From Lishizhenia tianjinensis (GTDB lineage: Bacteria > Bacteroidota > Bacteroidia > Flavobacteriales_D > Crocinitomicaceae): a stretch of 64,000 bases of DNA. The notes under the pieces are model-generated. The model did not search any database. It was not told where the DNA came from and worked only from the letters and a program-made list of their open reading frames with translations. The first letter of the stretch is position 1. Each line of letters starts with the position of its first letter. This document shows, one piece after another, positions 43,996 to 52,130 of the stretch. The translations under genes and the position numbers were made by a program. The DNA is taken from assembly GCF_900116425.1 (NCBI RefSeq), contig NZ_FPAS01000006.1, forward strand, positions 1-64,000, in the 5' to 3' direction.

Positions 43996-45150
43996 CTATT
44001 TTTTAATGACTTTTTTCCTTGCTTGGTTTCCTTCAGCTGTACTTACTTCAAGTAAATATACGCCCGGGATCCCTGCAAATTGAACTTGGAATTCTTGGGT
44101 ACATTCAAAAGATGAATGATACACCATCTTTCCTGAGACATCAAATATTTTAACCTCGCCATTGTAATACCTCTCCCCTAAATCCAGCGTAAAAACACCA
44201 TTACTAGGGTTGGGAAACACTTGTAGCTCCATCTGATTACTAAATGCATCAATAGAAAGATTATCTGCATCCTTAGAATACTCAGCTCTATTGATAGAAA
44301 GACTACCAACTGGCTCTAGGATGTACAACAATTTTGAAGACAAATCTGGCGTGTAAAAAGAATAAGAAGTAGTTACGGTAACCGTACCTTGAACCAATCC
44401 GAAGGCAGACAATAAAGTTGTAGGTGCCGGCGAACCATTTAGAAAAACACTATCTATTTCTGTAATGATTTCCTTAACGAGTATTACATCTCTAGCCGGA
44501 GCTGGTCCACCAGTACTTAAGGGGATAAACAACGTTCCATCACCTACTACCTCTGAACTAACAGATCGAAATTCTCTAACCTCTCCTGGCGCATTTACAA
44601 CCCCAGAACCTACCACAGTTAAACGGTAAGGTGTACTTCTCTCATAATTACTCGACCAAGTATTTCCGAAAGATGCAGGAAACTCAAGTTGAACATGTGG
44701 TGAAGTGTACAGGTCATCATAATCTAAAAATACGAGAGAATCATCCGCTCCACCTGTTACGGCAGTAATCGAATACCCTTCCCCAAATATTTTCCTACCT
44801 TCTACCGTCCATGCACTTGCATTAAGTCCTTCGTAATGGTTGGCGGAATAAGACATCCCTTGGAAGGTGTAATACCACACACTACTATTATTTGCGTTGG
44901 TAAAAACAGGATCTCCGGATACGGCGGTGTGATCATGGGTTACAGAAGTTTCTTCCGCCAAACTTGTATAATCCCAGGATTGGTTAGAACCCGTAGCGGG
45001 TAAAACTACAGCACTTTGGTCTCTACCAAAAGTATGGGAAAAAGTTCCGGTGCGTTGGTAGTTAGCTTCTGTAATGGTAGTTTGTGCAGTTAACGTTAAC
45101 GAACTCATCGCAAAGATTACTGCATTACTGAATAGTAATGTTGTTTTCAT
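43996..45150 (-). CDS. Secreted protein with T9SS type A sorting domain
   Basis: 384 aa. Signal peptide 1-22 (ends LTLTAQ). The body (~25-300) is beta-rich with no recognised domain (TGSNQSWDYTSLAEETSVTH; FPASFGNTWSSNYERSTPYR), a pattern common among small T9SS cargo of Flavobacteriales. The C-terminal ~75 residues are a clear type A sorting domain: LQVFPNPSNGVFTLDLGERY, VKIFDVSGKMVYH, PGVYLLEVSTAEGNQARKKV. Terminator directly downstream. Function unknown. Confidence 0.9.
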   Translation of the reverse strand: MKTTLLFSNAVIFAMSSLTLTAQTTITEANYQRTGTFSHTFGRDQSAVVLPATGSNQSWDYTSLAEETSVTHDHTAVSGDPVFTNANNSSVWYYTFQGMSYSANHYEGLNASAWTVEGRKIFGEGYSITAVTGGADDSLVFLDYDDLYTSPHVQLEFPASFGNTWSSNYERSTPYRLTVVGSGVVNAPGEVREFRSVSSEVVGDGTLFIPLSTGGPAPARDVILVKEIITEIDSVFLNGSPAPTTLLSAFGLVQGTVTVTTSYSFYTPDLSSKLLYILEPVGSLSINRAEYSKDADNLSIDAFSNQMELQVFPNPSNGVFTLDLGERYYNGEVKIFDVSGKMVYHSSFECTQEFQVQFAGIPGVYLLEVSTAEGNQARKKVIKK

Positions 45151-45260
45151 AATAATAGGTTTAATTGTTTTTCAACAAGTTAAGCCTAATTAAGGTCATA
45201 AAAAATAATTTCTATCACCCCCTAACATTATCACCTATTCATTCCTATAAATCAACGCAT

Positions 45261-45293
45261 AAAAAAACCCTCAAACACCGAAGTGAATGAGGG
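45261..45293 (-). terminator. Second terminator downstream of the tRNA genes, TTCG-capped
   Basis: Minus strand stem CCCTCA/TGAGGG (45293-45288 with 45273-45268), two T-T mismatches, then CAC-TTCG-GTG, followed by T7 (45267-45261). It insulates the T9SS gene from the tRNA operon. An upstream hairpin ATTCAGA/TCTGAAT lies at 45301-45327. Confidence 0.85.
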
Positions 45294-45341
45294 CCATGTT
45301 ATTCAGAAAGTGGAAGCCAATCTGAATGCTTTAGTATTTTG

Positions 45342-45377
45342 AAAAAAAAAAGAGACCTCTAGAAGAGATCTCTTTTT
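45342..45377 (-). terminator. Terminator of the tRNA-Gly/tRNA-Leu operon
   Basis: Minus strand stem AAAAGAGATC with GGTCTCTTTT (one wobble) and T10 tract, starting 3 nt after tRNA-Leu. Confidence 0.85.
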
Positions 45378-45380
45378 AAG

Positions 45381-45465
45381 TACTCGAGGCGGGACTTGAA
45401 CCCGCACGCCCAAAAAGAGCACAGGATTTTAAGTCCGGCGTGTCTACCAATTCCACCACTCGAGC
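45381..45465 (-). tRNA. tRNA-Leu (anticodon TAA)
   Basis: An 85-nt class II tRNA with a long variable arm: acceptor GCTCGAG/CTCGAGT (terminal G-T pair), anticodon stem CCGGA/TCCTG with loop CTTAAAA (anticodon TAA, reads TTA), T arm GCGGG-TTCAAGT-CCCGC, discriminator A. No encoded CCA. Confidence 0.95.
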
Positions 45466-45506
45466 ATCGGACTATCTTATAATTAAACGCGCTAATATAA
45501 ACTCTG

Positions 45507-45579
45507 AGCGGGAGACGGGATTCGAACCCGCGACCCCAACCTTGGCAAGGTTGTGCTCTACCAGCTGAGCTACTCTCGC
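45507..45579 (-). tRNA. tRNA-Gly (anticodon GCC)
   Basis: 73 nt: acceptor GCGAGAG/CTCCCGC with an A-C mismatch at the fourth pair, D arm GCTCAGCTGGTAGAGC, anticodon stem CAACC/GGTTG with loop TTGCCAA (GCC), T arm GCGGG-TTCGAAT-CCCGT. It lies 41 nt upstream of tRNA-Leu on the same strand. Confidence 0.94.
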
Positions 45580-45648
45580 TTATAATGTTTGTAGCTAACG
45601 TTTGTTATTCTTTCAATTTTTGACTGCGTTACCGTTGTAATTCGGGTG

Positions 45649-45679
45649 CAAATATAGGCAAACAATTCTTATCCGCAAG
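45649..45679 (-). promoter_or_regulatory. Promoter of the tRNA-Gly/tRNA-Leu operon
   Basis: Minus strand TTG (45679-45677), 20-nt spacer, TATATTTG (45656-45649), a perfect -7 box. Predicted transcript start ~65 nt before tRNA-Gly. Confidence 0.75.
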
Positions 45680-45763
45680 CATGTTTTGTAAGTTTTTTTT
45701 AAAGTTTTTTTAATCTTTTTCATATCTAATTGATAATCAAAAACATTAAGCTAAAACTTTTTT

Positions 45764-46495
45764 TCACCAAATAAACATATTTTGCAAAGAAGCCTTCATA
45801 TAAGGATCTCGGCCAAAATTCTCCAATAAGAAATTCAGTAACTCCTCTTCTGTTTTTACCTCCTTCTTTTTATACTCAGGTATCTTTTCTTCTATTTGAA
45901 CTTTCTTAAACTCAACTTCGCGGGCAAAATAAACTACACCTCCATCTTCTGTAGCCAAACCAAGAATTAATCCAGGTAAACCATTGAAAGATTCTGGTCC
46001 TGAAGAAACAGGTATTTCTTCGGCATACCAAGCATAGATACGCAAAGAATCATTCGCTTGCCAAAATACCTTTCTACAATCGTATCCTGCTATCTTACGT
46101 TCGCTCGTGGTCATTTTCCACTCCCTTACTTTGATTGAATCTTCTATGGGTAAATCTCCACTCCAAAAAGACATCAACATGATGCGTTCTCCTGTACTGA
46201 AGTTTTGGTATACCTTATTCTTACTTGTTGCCCAACTTAAATCATCTGGAACATCGCTTTCTATGGGACGAAAAATAGACGTAGAATCGGTAAAAAACAG
46301 TTCAAACTGATCGATTTTATTTTTCTCCTTTATACGTCGTGCCCAAGGGGAGTCGCTTCCTTTGAACTTTTTCTCCAAATTGGTTTTACGCTCGAAGTAA
46401 ACGCGCCCTTCTGTTTTAAAGCTTTGAGCCATCGTTCCAAAAGCGCAAAGCGTCAATGCTATGATTAAGCCCTTTCTAAAAATGCCATTGCTCAT
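45764..46495 (-). CDS. GLPGLI-family exported protein
   Basis: 243 aa. Signal peptide 1-23 (ends GTMAQ). It carries the family-defining motif NGLPGLILGL (~171-180), preceded by the typical AGYDCRKVFW and YAWYAEEIPVSSGPESF. This Bacteroidota family has no proven function. It overlaps the 3' end of the TonB-receptor-like barrel gene by 20 bp, a pairing seen elsewhere in the phylum, which suggests a role with that outer-membrane protein. Confidence 0.92.
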   Translation of the reverse strand: MSNGIFRKGLIIALTLCAFGTMAQSFKTEGRVYFERKTNLEKKFKGSDSPWARRIKEKNKIDQFELFFTDSTSIFRPIESDVPDDLSWATSKNKVYQNFSTGERIMLMSFWSGDLPIEDSIKVREWKMTTSERKIAGYDCRKVFWQANDSLRIYAWYAEEIPVSSGPESFNGLPGLILGLATEDGGVVYFAREVEFKKVQIEEKIPEYKKKEVKTEEELLNFLLENFGRDPYMKASLQNMFIW

Positions 46496-49220
46496 CTTTC
46501 TCTGATGTTTTAGTGTTATTAAATCTTAAGGTTGCTTTCAACAAGAAATAGCGCGCTATCACCTGTGTGGTTTGATCGGTAATGATGTTACTTTGAATAT
46601 CCCTCATGATGTTGATATTCTGATTGAAAATATCATTGGCCTTCAACTCTACTATTAAATTTTCTGTTTTCAAGAAACGTCTTCCTAAACTTGCGTTTAA
46701 GATAAAAGGCTTCACGTTGTACCCTGCAGATCTATTCGTGTTCACTGTATAATCTATACGCGTTTCAAACTCCATTTTCCAAGGTAATTGATGGTAGTAT
46801 CTCAAGGTGTACTCATATCTAAAATAAGGTTGATTTGCATTTCCGAAGGTACTCTTTGGAATGTTGTACCCTACCTCAGAACCCAAGGTTAACCTTATGC
46901 TGTCAAAATCAAAGGTAACTTCCATACCCCCAGAGAAGTTTGCATTCTTTGTAAGGTTCTCTAAATTTTCTATGCCAGAGGCTGGAACATTAATGATGTT
47001 TTTGGTCTCTGAATAACTAATGTTTACGTTTGGTTTTAACTCCAATTGTCTCTTCCAAAAGTTAATTCCAGCACCCGCGTAAACACCCGCATACATGTTT
47101 CCATCAACATTGATGGTTTTAGAACGGGTTCTACCATCACTTAAGTAGGTAACCTCACTAGAAAAAGCGATAGGGTTGTATTGTGCATAGGCACCCGACC
47201 AAATGTAACGACCAGTTACTGCATTCCAATTGTTAAAATTGATATTCAAGTTGTGACTATAATCAGGAATTAAATCAGGGTTACCCTCGTAAATTCTGTT
47301 TGGATTAGAGTTATCTGGAATGGGCTGTAACTGATTCAAACTGGGTTGCGAAGAACGCGTGTTATAATTCACCCTTAAACGCATAGATTTACTAAACTTA
47401 TGGGTATACCTCATAGAGGGTAAAATGTTGTATACAGATTGACGGTAAGTAGTATCTCTCCATATATCGTGGTTGTCTATCTCAACATTTCTAAAGTCTG
47501 CCCCCACCATAATGTAGTCCTTGTTGGTCTCATAAGTAGCTGCTACCCCTATTCTATTTTCAAATCTTTTGTTCGAGAAATTGTTCGAGAAAGTAGAATC
47601 CAACACCTCATTACTTCCATTAATGTTAAAGGCTTCTCTACTTTGATCACCGAAGAAGTAATCAAATTTATAATCAAACTGTAGTTTCATTTTTTTACTC
47701 AAGGGCTCCACAAACTCCAAATATGCTCTGTGACCTTGAGTATTTGAGCTTCCAATTTTGTTTTGATCCGTGATAGAATCAGGAATCCCTAAACCAGGTT
47801 CGTAGGTGATGTTCGATAATAAACGTGTTGAATTATCATCCAAAGAATATCCGTATTGATATTCAAATTCTAAACTTCTATCCTTTTTCTTAAAACCTCT
47901 TCTCAAACGCAACATAGAGTTTACATCAACGCTCTCACTCGTTAAGAAATTACTTACGTAGGTTCCTGAAGTTCTAGTATTTGATGAAGTGAAATAATCT
48001 GAACTGTCTATTTGATCTCTTGAAGATGCTGTAAAGTTTACACTCGGTTCAAATTCTAAGGTCGTTAAAGAATCTATCTTCCACTCCATGTTGAAATTCA
48101 AACTGTGCGACTCCTGTGCTTGGAAACCGTAGTTATCTTCTGTATTCGTGAAGCTCGTATCTGCAAACAAATATTGAGAATTTCTACTTGTATTTTCAGT
48201 AATTGTATTGTTGTTGAAGGTATAATTCAACCCTAATTTAAGATCCTTTCCTAATTTATCGGTGTAGTAAAACCCACCTTTTAAATTTTGAGGCAGTCCT
48301 GTTCTACTGTTTCCACTTGAAAACATAACTCCATCTCGATAGCCCATATCCATCTCATTGGTTAATCCAAATCGACGAACATCACTCCAACCAAATCCTG
48401 TATTTGGTGTATTCGAAGCAAATCCGAAAACAGAAACTTTTAAATCATTCTTAAAACGATTCAACAATATTTCACCTTCATAGAAATTTTGAAAATCAGA
48501 ACCTCCAGCTATTTTACCGAAGTAACCATTTTTGGCACCTTCTTTTAGTCGCACATCCATCACTTGTATGGTTTCTTCTCCGTCTCCAGTGTCTTCAACG
48601 GTTTCATAGACTTCTACCGTTTGCACTCCCTCTGCACTCAAATTCTTGGTTGCAACCGTTGGATCATCTCCAAAGAATTCATCTCCATCTACCAATACTT
48701 TGGCAACTTCTTGACCTTGCGATTTGATATTTCCTTCCTCATCAACTTCAATTCCGGGTAAGCGTTTCAAAAGATCTTCCACAACCGCATTGGGTTTCAC
48801 ATTGAAAGAATCTGCCTGATAGACAAGGGTGTCACCTTTAAAAAATATAGGTTCCTTGTTGGCATAAATCACCACCTCTTGCAGTTCCGTTGCTATATTC
48901 GGAAGAATCACATTGGGGATGTGTATATCTCTATTTAATTCACTCCCTATGATGAAATAACTTTTGTCGGCAAATCTCGGGTGAGTGAAAAGAAGTTCCA
49001 TCTCTCCGAAAGGAATGTTATCCAATAAAAATTCTCCCGCTGCATTGGTTCTTGTAAAACCTAACAAAACAGAATCGGAAAGATTGATGGCCATAACCAC
49101 AACGTTTTCGAGTGGTTTTTGATTCGTGGTATCATTCACTACCCCTGTAAATTTCATGGTTTGAGCATACACTCCCCATCCCAATAAAATACAAGTAAGG
49201 CTAAATAATAATTTGGTCAT
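46476..49220 (-). CDS. TonB-dependent receptor-like outer-membrane protein
   Basis: 914 aa. Signal peptide 1-19. A CarboxypepD regulatory-like domain is at ~22-105 (FTGVVNDTTNQKPLENVVVM). The plug-like domain is at ~115-225 (VVEDLLKRLPGIEVDEEGNI; VLVDGDEFFGDDPTVATKNL). A C-terminal barrel of the OMP_b-brl_3 type fills ~230-914, with strands such as LKLGLNYTFNNNTITENTSR. No clear TonB box, so TonB coupling is uncertain. Probably takes up or binds a peptide or metal complex; the ligand is unknown. Upstream and co-transcribed with the GLPGLI gene. Confidence 0.9.
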   Translation of the reverse strand: MTKLLFSLTCILLGWGVYAQTMKFTGVVNDTTNQKPLENVVVMAINLSDSVLLGFTRTNAAGEFLLDNIPFGEMELLFTHPRFADKSYFIIGSELNRDIHIPNVILPNIATELQEVVIYANKEPIFFKGDTLVYQADSFNVKPNAVVEDLLKRLPGIEVDEEGNIKSQGQEVAKVLVDGDEFFGDDPTVATKNLSAEGVQTVEVYETVEDTGDGEETIQVMDVRLKEGAKNGYFGKIAGGSDFQNFYEGEILLNRFKNDLKVSVFGFASNTPNTGFGWSDVRRFGLTNEMDMGYRDGVMFSSGNSRTGLPQNLKGGFYYTDKLGKDLKLGLNYTFNNNTITENTSRNSQYLFADTSFTNTEDNYGFQAQESHSLNFNMEWKIDSLTTLEFEPSVNFTASSRDQIDSSDYFTSSNTRTSGTYVSNFLTSESVDVNSMLRLRRGFKKKDRSLEFEYQYGYSLDDNSTRLLSNITYEPGLGIPDSITDQNKIGSSNTQGHRAYLEFVEPLSKKMKLQFDYKFDYFFGDQSREAFNINGSNEVLDSTFSNNFSNKRFENRIGVAATYETNKDYIMVGADFRNVEIDNHDIWRDTTYRQSVYNILPSMRYTHKFSKSMRLRVNYNTRSSQPSLNQLQPIPDNSNPNRIYEGNPDLIPDYSHNLNINFNNWNAVTGRYIWSGAYAQYNPIAFSSEVTYLSDGRTRSKTINVDGNMYAGVYAGAGINFWKRQLELKPNVNISYSETKNIINVPASGIENLENLTKNANFSGGMEVTFDFDSIRLTLGSEVGYNIPKSTFGNANQPYFRYEYTLRYYHQLPWKMEFETRIDYTVNTNRSAGYNVKPFILNASLGRRFLKTENLIVELKANDIFNQNINIMRDIQSNIITDQTTQVIARYFLLKATLRFNNTKTSEKDEQWHF

Positions 49221-49348
49221 AATGCGTGTTAAAATACTTAGGTATTATTCACAACGAAAATACTTCAATATGGTACACACCTATTCATTATAATTACAAA
49301 AGTTCTTAAACCATGTTAAATGGACATATACTTTGTTCTAAGAAAAAT

Positions 49349-49891
49349 TTAGATCATTTTTTTGTAGTACTTAATATAATCTAACTGAGATTTCAAACCC
49401 AATTTACGTTTTACATTTTTACGATGCGTCTTCACTGTTTCTATACTTATATTCAGTAATTCAGCGATTTCCTTGTTGAGTTTACCCTCCGCCATTAGTC
49501 CCAGCACCTCCTTTTCCCTTTGTGTGGGGTAGAGTATTTTGACCTTTTGTAAAACATGAACACTTGCATTGACCTCCTTTATTAAGGGTACCAAAATACC
49601 GTCGATTAATTCTGGATATATAGGACCTAACCCTATGAACTCTTCCTCCTCTTTCGGTTTAAAATAAGCTCCTCTAATAAGGGCTAATACATCCACATTG
49701 AATTGAAGTTTGTTTAAATCAAGGTTGAGGTCTTGATCCTCTCGCCGACCACAGTAGATCATCAAATCGGTTTCAATGGCCCTTTCATGTATATCATCCA
49801 CCACCTTGGGGAGTATTTGATATTGATCAAAAACATAAGAGGCCACTCCCCTACAGAGTAGTTCATTTTTATTGATTAGGGTAATTCGCAT
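49349..49891 (-). CDS. LuxR-type transcriptional regulator without a recognisable receiver site
   Basis: 180 aa from ATG 49891; 17 more upstream residues in the frame lack support. The C-terminal ~65 residues form a LuxR/FixJ helix-turn-helix: PTQREKEVLGLMAEGKLNKE, then ISIETVKTHRKNVKRKLG. The N-terminal ~110 residues are of response-regulator length and start with a beta strand (MRITLINKNELL). At the acceptor position the strand LMIYCGRRED has no Asp as expected, so phosphorylation is doubtful. It is divergent from the envelope-protein pair at 49999-51476 and may regulate it; this is inference from position. Confidence 0.85.
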   Translation of the reverse strand: MRITLINKNELLCRGVASYVFDQYQILPKVVDDIHERAIETDLMIYCGRREDQDLNLDLNKLQFNVDVLALIRGAYFKPKEEEEFIGLGPIYPELIDGILVPLIKEVNASVHVLQKVKILYPTQREKEVLGLMAEGKLNKEIAELLNISIETVKTHRKNVKRKLGLKSQLDYIKYYKKMI

Positions 49892-49974
49892 AGCAGTAGT
49901 ATTGGCTAGACAAGATAAGATATCTACACCACATTTACCCACTTTTGGGTATTTAATTAAAAACTATGTAGACC

Positions 49975-49982
49975 TAGATTTG
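49975..49982 (+). promoter_or_regulatory. -7 promoter element of the paralogous envelope-protein pair
   Basis: TAGATTTG is a perfect TAnnTTTG match, 16 nt before ATG 49999. The nearest TTTG (49944-49947) is 27 nt upstream, longer than usual. Confidence 0.5.
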
Positions 49983-49998
49983 TATAAAAACAAAAATT

Positions 49999-50502
49999 AT
50001 GAAAAGATTAACTCTACTGCTTGGACTAATCGCCGTATTAGCCTCATGTGCTAGCGTAAGCTACAAAACATCTAAAGTTCTTCCGTACTACACAGAACCC
50101 GCTAAAATCGTAAAACTGCAAAATGGGATGACCCTAACCCAAATTAATTCAGTTTTAGGTATTGAACCCTACGACGTATACCATATGCAAGATGATGGAA
50201 GTACAGTATTGGTTTACAAATACCGTTTGAAAGAAAGAAAAATTGAAGTGACAACAAGTGATGATTTAACCAATCAAGCTTCTCAAACTTCTGGAACGGT
50301 TTACTTCACCGAAGAATACAAGGTTTACATCTTATTACAAGATGGTAAATTACAATCTTTAATTACAGATGCAGGTAGAAAGGATAGCAAATACATCCTT
50401 ATTACAAACAATACCATTCAATTGGTGAGCAAGAAAACATTAATTGAGAAAAAAGATTCTGAGGACTTGAGGGAAGGTCAATGGAAAGAAACTACGAAGT
50501 AA
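49999..50502 (+). CDS. Small lipoprotein, BamE/SmpA-like pattern (first of a pair)
   Basis: 167 aa. Signal peptide with lipobox VLASC (Cys17). Residues ~30-140 read like a small alpha/beta domain: LQNGMTLTQINSVLGIEPYD, then VYKYRLKERKIEV, then YILLQDGKLQSLITDAGRKD. The order recalls the BamE/SmpA fold (MTxxxVxxxLGxP..., followed by a strand pair and G-K-hydrophobic), but I cannot confirm homology. The same ~110-residue domain is repeated in the next gene, so the two arose by duplication. Stop and next start overlap (TAATG). Confidence 0.75.
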   Translation: MKRLTLLLGLIAVLASCASVSYKTSKVLPYYTEPAKIVKLQNGMTLTQINSVLGIEPYDVYHMQDDGSTVLVYKYRLKERKIEVTTSDDLTNQASQTSGTVYFTEEYKVYILLQDGKLQSLITDAGRKDSKYILITNNTIQLVSKKTLIEKKDSEDLREGQWKETTK

Positions 50503-51476
50503 TGAGAGGTTTAAAATTACTTCTATTTACATGTAGTGTTATTCTAAGTTTTGGCGTTTGGGGACAAATATTTGTGGACAACACACTTCCCTATTACACA
50601 GATCCCTCAAAAATTTCTACGATTAAAGTGGGTGACTCGTTTGATGCACTCACCTCAAAACTTGGAATACAACCCTACGACGTTTTTCACATCAACGGTG
50701 AAGGTTCAACTTTAATTTCTTACAAATACAGGTTGAAACTTCGTAAAGTGGATGTTGAACAAAACTTGAATGATCAAGCGAGTCAAACCAACGGACAGGT
50801 CTACTATAACGAGGAAAAAACTGCCTTTGTATTAATGGTTAACGGCAAAGTAAGTTCTGTTTTAACCAGTAGTGGTATAGCAGATAGTAAAGCAATTTTG
50901 GTTGAAAATAACACCATACGTTATATCACTCAAGCTGAATTGGTGAATCAAGAAATGATGGATACTTACATCACAGAAGGTTTACTTTTTTACTACATGA
51001 ACAACCACATCGAAAAAGCAGATAATGCTGAAGGAATGACCTTGGTTGAGGAAGAAACGCAACCCACTTCGGATGAATTTAAATTGCAAACCGATGAAGT
51101 GGAATCACTTTCTCCGAAATCGGACAGAGATTTCTACAGTCAATTACCAGCTGGAAGAGCCGAATTTCATCCTGAAAACATAGACAGTAAGGCTTTGATT
51201 AACTCAAACCTCCCTGGTAAGAATATAAATGGTGGTAAAGTTTTAATTGGTGTTCTTGTATTACCTACCCTGTTTTTTATGGGAAAAGAATTCACAAGAA
51301 CAGACTTAAGATCTTTTGAAAGACAGCGTCGTATGTATTTGTACAGAATACAAAACAAAAACTTGTCGAAGCGTAAACAAGATATGCTTTGGTTACAAGT
51401 CGCAAGATGCGAACAAGTGATACTTAGCAAATACGCAAAACTTCAACGTAAAGGTTGGTCACCTGAAAAGAGATAA
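50502..51476 (+). CDS. Exported paralogue with extra C-terminal region (second of a pair)
   Basis: 324 aa from ATG 50502, which overlaps the previous stop. The signal peptide ends near VWGQ; no lipobox Cys. Residues ~25-145 are clearly related to the preceding protein (PYYTDPSKISTIKVGDSFDA, LGIQPYDVFHINGEGSTLIS, KYRLKLRKVDVE, NDQASQTNGQVYYNEE). An acidic linker follows (~175-215), then a membrane segment (~240-258, GKVLIGVLVLPTLFFMGKEF) and a basic C-terminal tail (~260-324) rich in Arg/Lys. Topology would place the paralogous domain in the periplasm and the basic tail in the cytoplasm. Function unknown. Confidence 0.78.
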   Translation: MRGLKLLLFTCSVILSFGVWGQIFVDNTLPYYTDPSKISTIKVGDSFDALTSKLGIQPYDVFHINGEGSTLISYKYRLKLRKVDVEQNLNDQASQTNGQVYYNEEKTAFVLMVNGKVSSVLTSSGIADSKAILVENNTIRYITQAELVNQEMMDTYITEGLLFYYMNNHIEKADNAEGMTLVEEETQPTSDEFKLQTDEVESLSPKSDRDFYSQLPAGRAEFHPENIDSKALINSNLPGKNINGGKVLIGVLVLPTLFFMGKEFTRTDLRSFERQRRMYLYRIQNKNLSKRKQDMLWLQVARCEQVILSKYAKLQRKGWSPEKR

Positions 51477-51479
51477 CGC

Positions 51480-51515
51480 AAAAAGGCCGCGCCAGAGATG
51501 GGGCGGTTTTTTATT
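51480..51515. terminator. Terminator between convergent genes
   Basis: CCGC (51487-51490) pairs with GCGG (51503-51506), flanked by A tract and T6, with extra partial pairing inside. Serves the plus-strand pair and perhaps the minus-strand methyltransferase. Confidence 0.6.
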
Positions 51516-52041
51516 TTCTACCTCTTACAAACTCCCACAAACAAACCCCTGCACAAACGCTAACATTCAAACTGTGCTTGGTACCAAACTGTGGAATTTC
51601 TATCACGTAATCCGCTACATCAATAATCGATTGTTGTACACCATCTACTTCATTTCCAAACACCAAAGCGTAGGCTTGGTTGAGGTCTATATCCATTTGA
51701 TTTAAGAAATGAGTTTCTTCGGTTTGCTCTATGGCACAAACTTTTACTCCTTTGGCTTGAAGCGCAGCAACTGCTTCGTTTACATCTTCAACATAGGTCC
51801 ATTTTACAGACTCAGTTGCGCCAATTGCAGTTTTATTAATTTCTCTATGCGGAGGTGTTCCTGTAATTCCACAAAGAATAATTTCTTCAACATTAAACGC
51901 ATCAGAAGTTCGAAAGAAGGTTCCTACATTGTTGAGGCTACGAATGTTATCTAACACTACAGTAATAGGGAATTTCTCTTGTGCTTTAAACTCTTCTTCG
52001 GTCACTCTTCCAAGCTCCCATAATTTCAATTTTCTGTTCAT
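51511..52041 (-). CDS. SpoU/TrmH-family RNA 2'-O-methyltransferase
   Basis: 176 aa. SPOUT fold motifs: motif 1 LDNIRSLNNVGTFFRTSDAF (~31-50), motif 2 YALVFGNEVDGV (~130), motif 3 IPQFGTKHSLNVSVCAGVCL (~150-169), which form the SAM-binding knot. Near-minimal length, lacking the N-terminal extension of rRNA enzymes such as RlmB. It could methylate tRNA or rRNA ribose; the exact target is not clear. Divergent from mutS. Confidence 0.9.
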   Translation of the reverse strand: MNRKLKLWELGRVTEEEFKAQEKFPITVVLDNIRSLNNVGTFFRTSDAFNVEEIILCGITGTPPHREINKTAIGATESVKWTYVEDVNEAVAALQAKGVKVCAIEQTEETHFLNQMDIDLNQAYALVFGNEVDGVQQSIIDVADYVIEIPQFGTKHSLNVSVCAGVCLWEFVRGRK

Positions 52042-52098
52042 AAAATTTAATAACTGTTGAATGCAAAAGTTGAATCTACCCCGCGAAGCTACTACCTT

Positions 52099-52106
52099 TA
52101 TCTTTG
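52099..52106 (+). promoter_or_regulatory. -7 promoter element of mutS
   Basis: TATCTTTG is a perfect TAnnTTTG match. The TTG at 52104 that could be read as a start is part of this box. The chosen start at 52131 lies 24 nt downstream. Confidence 0.65.
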
Positions 52107-52130
52107 GAAAAGAAATCTAAAGAAACAATT

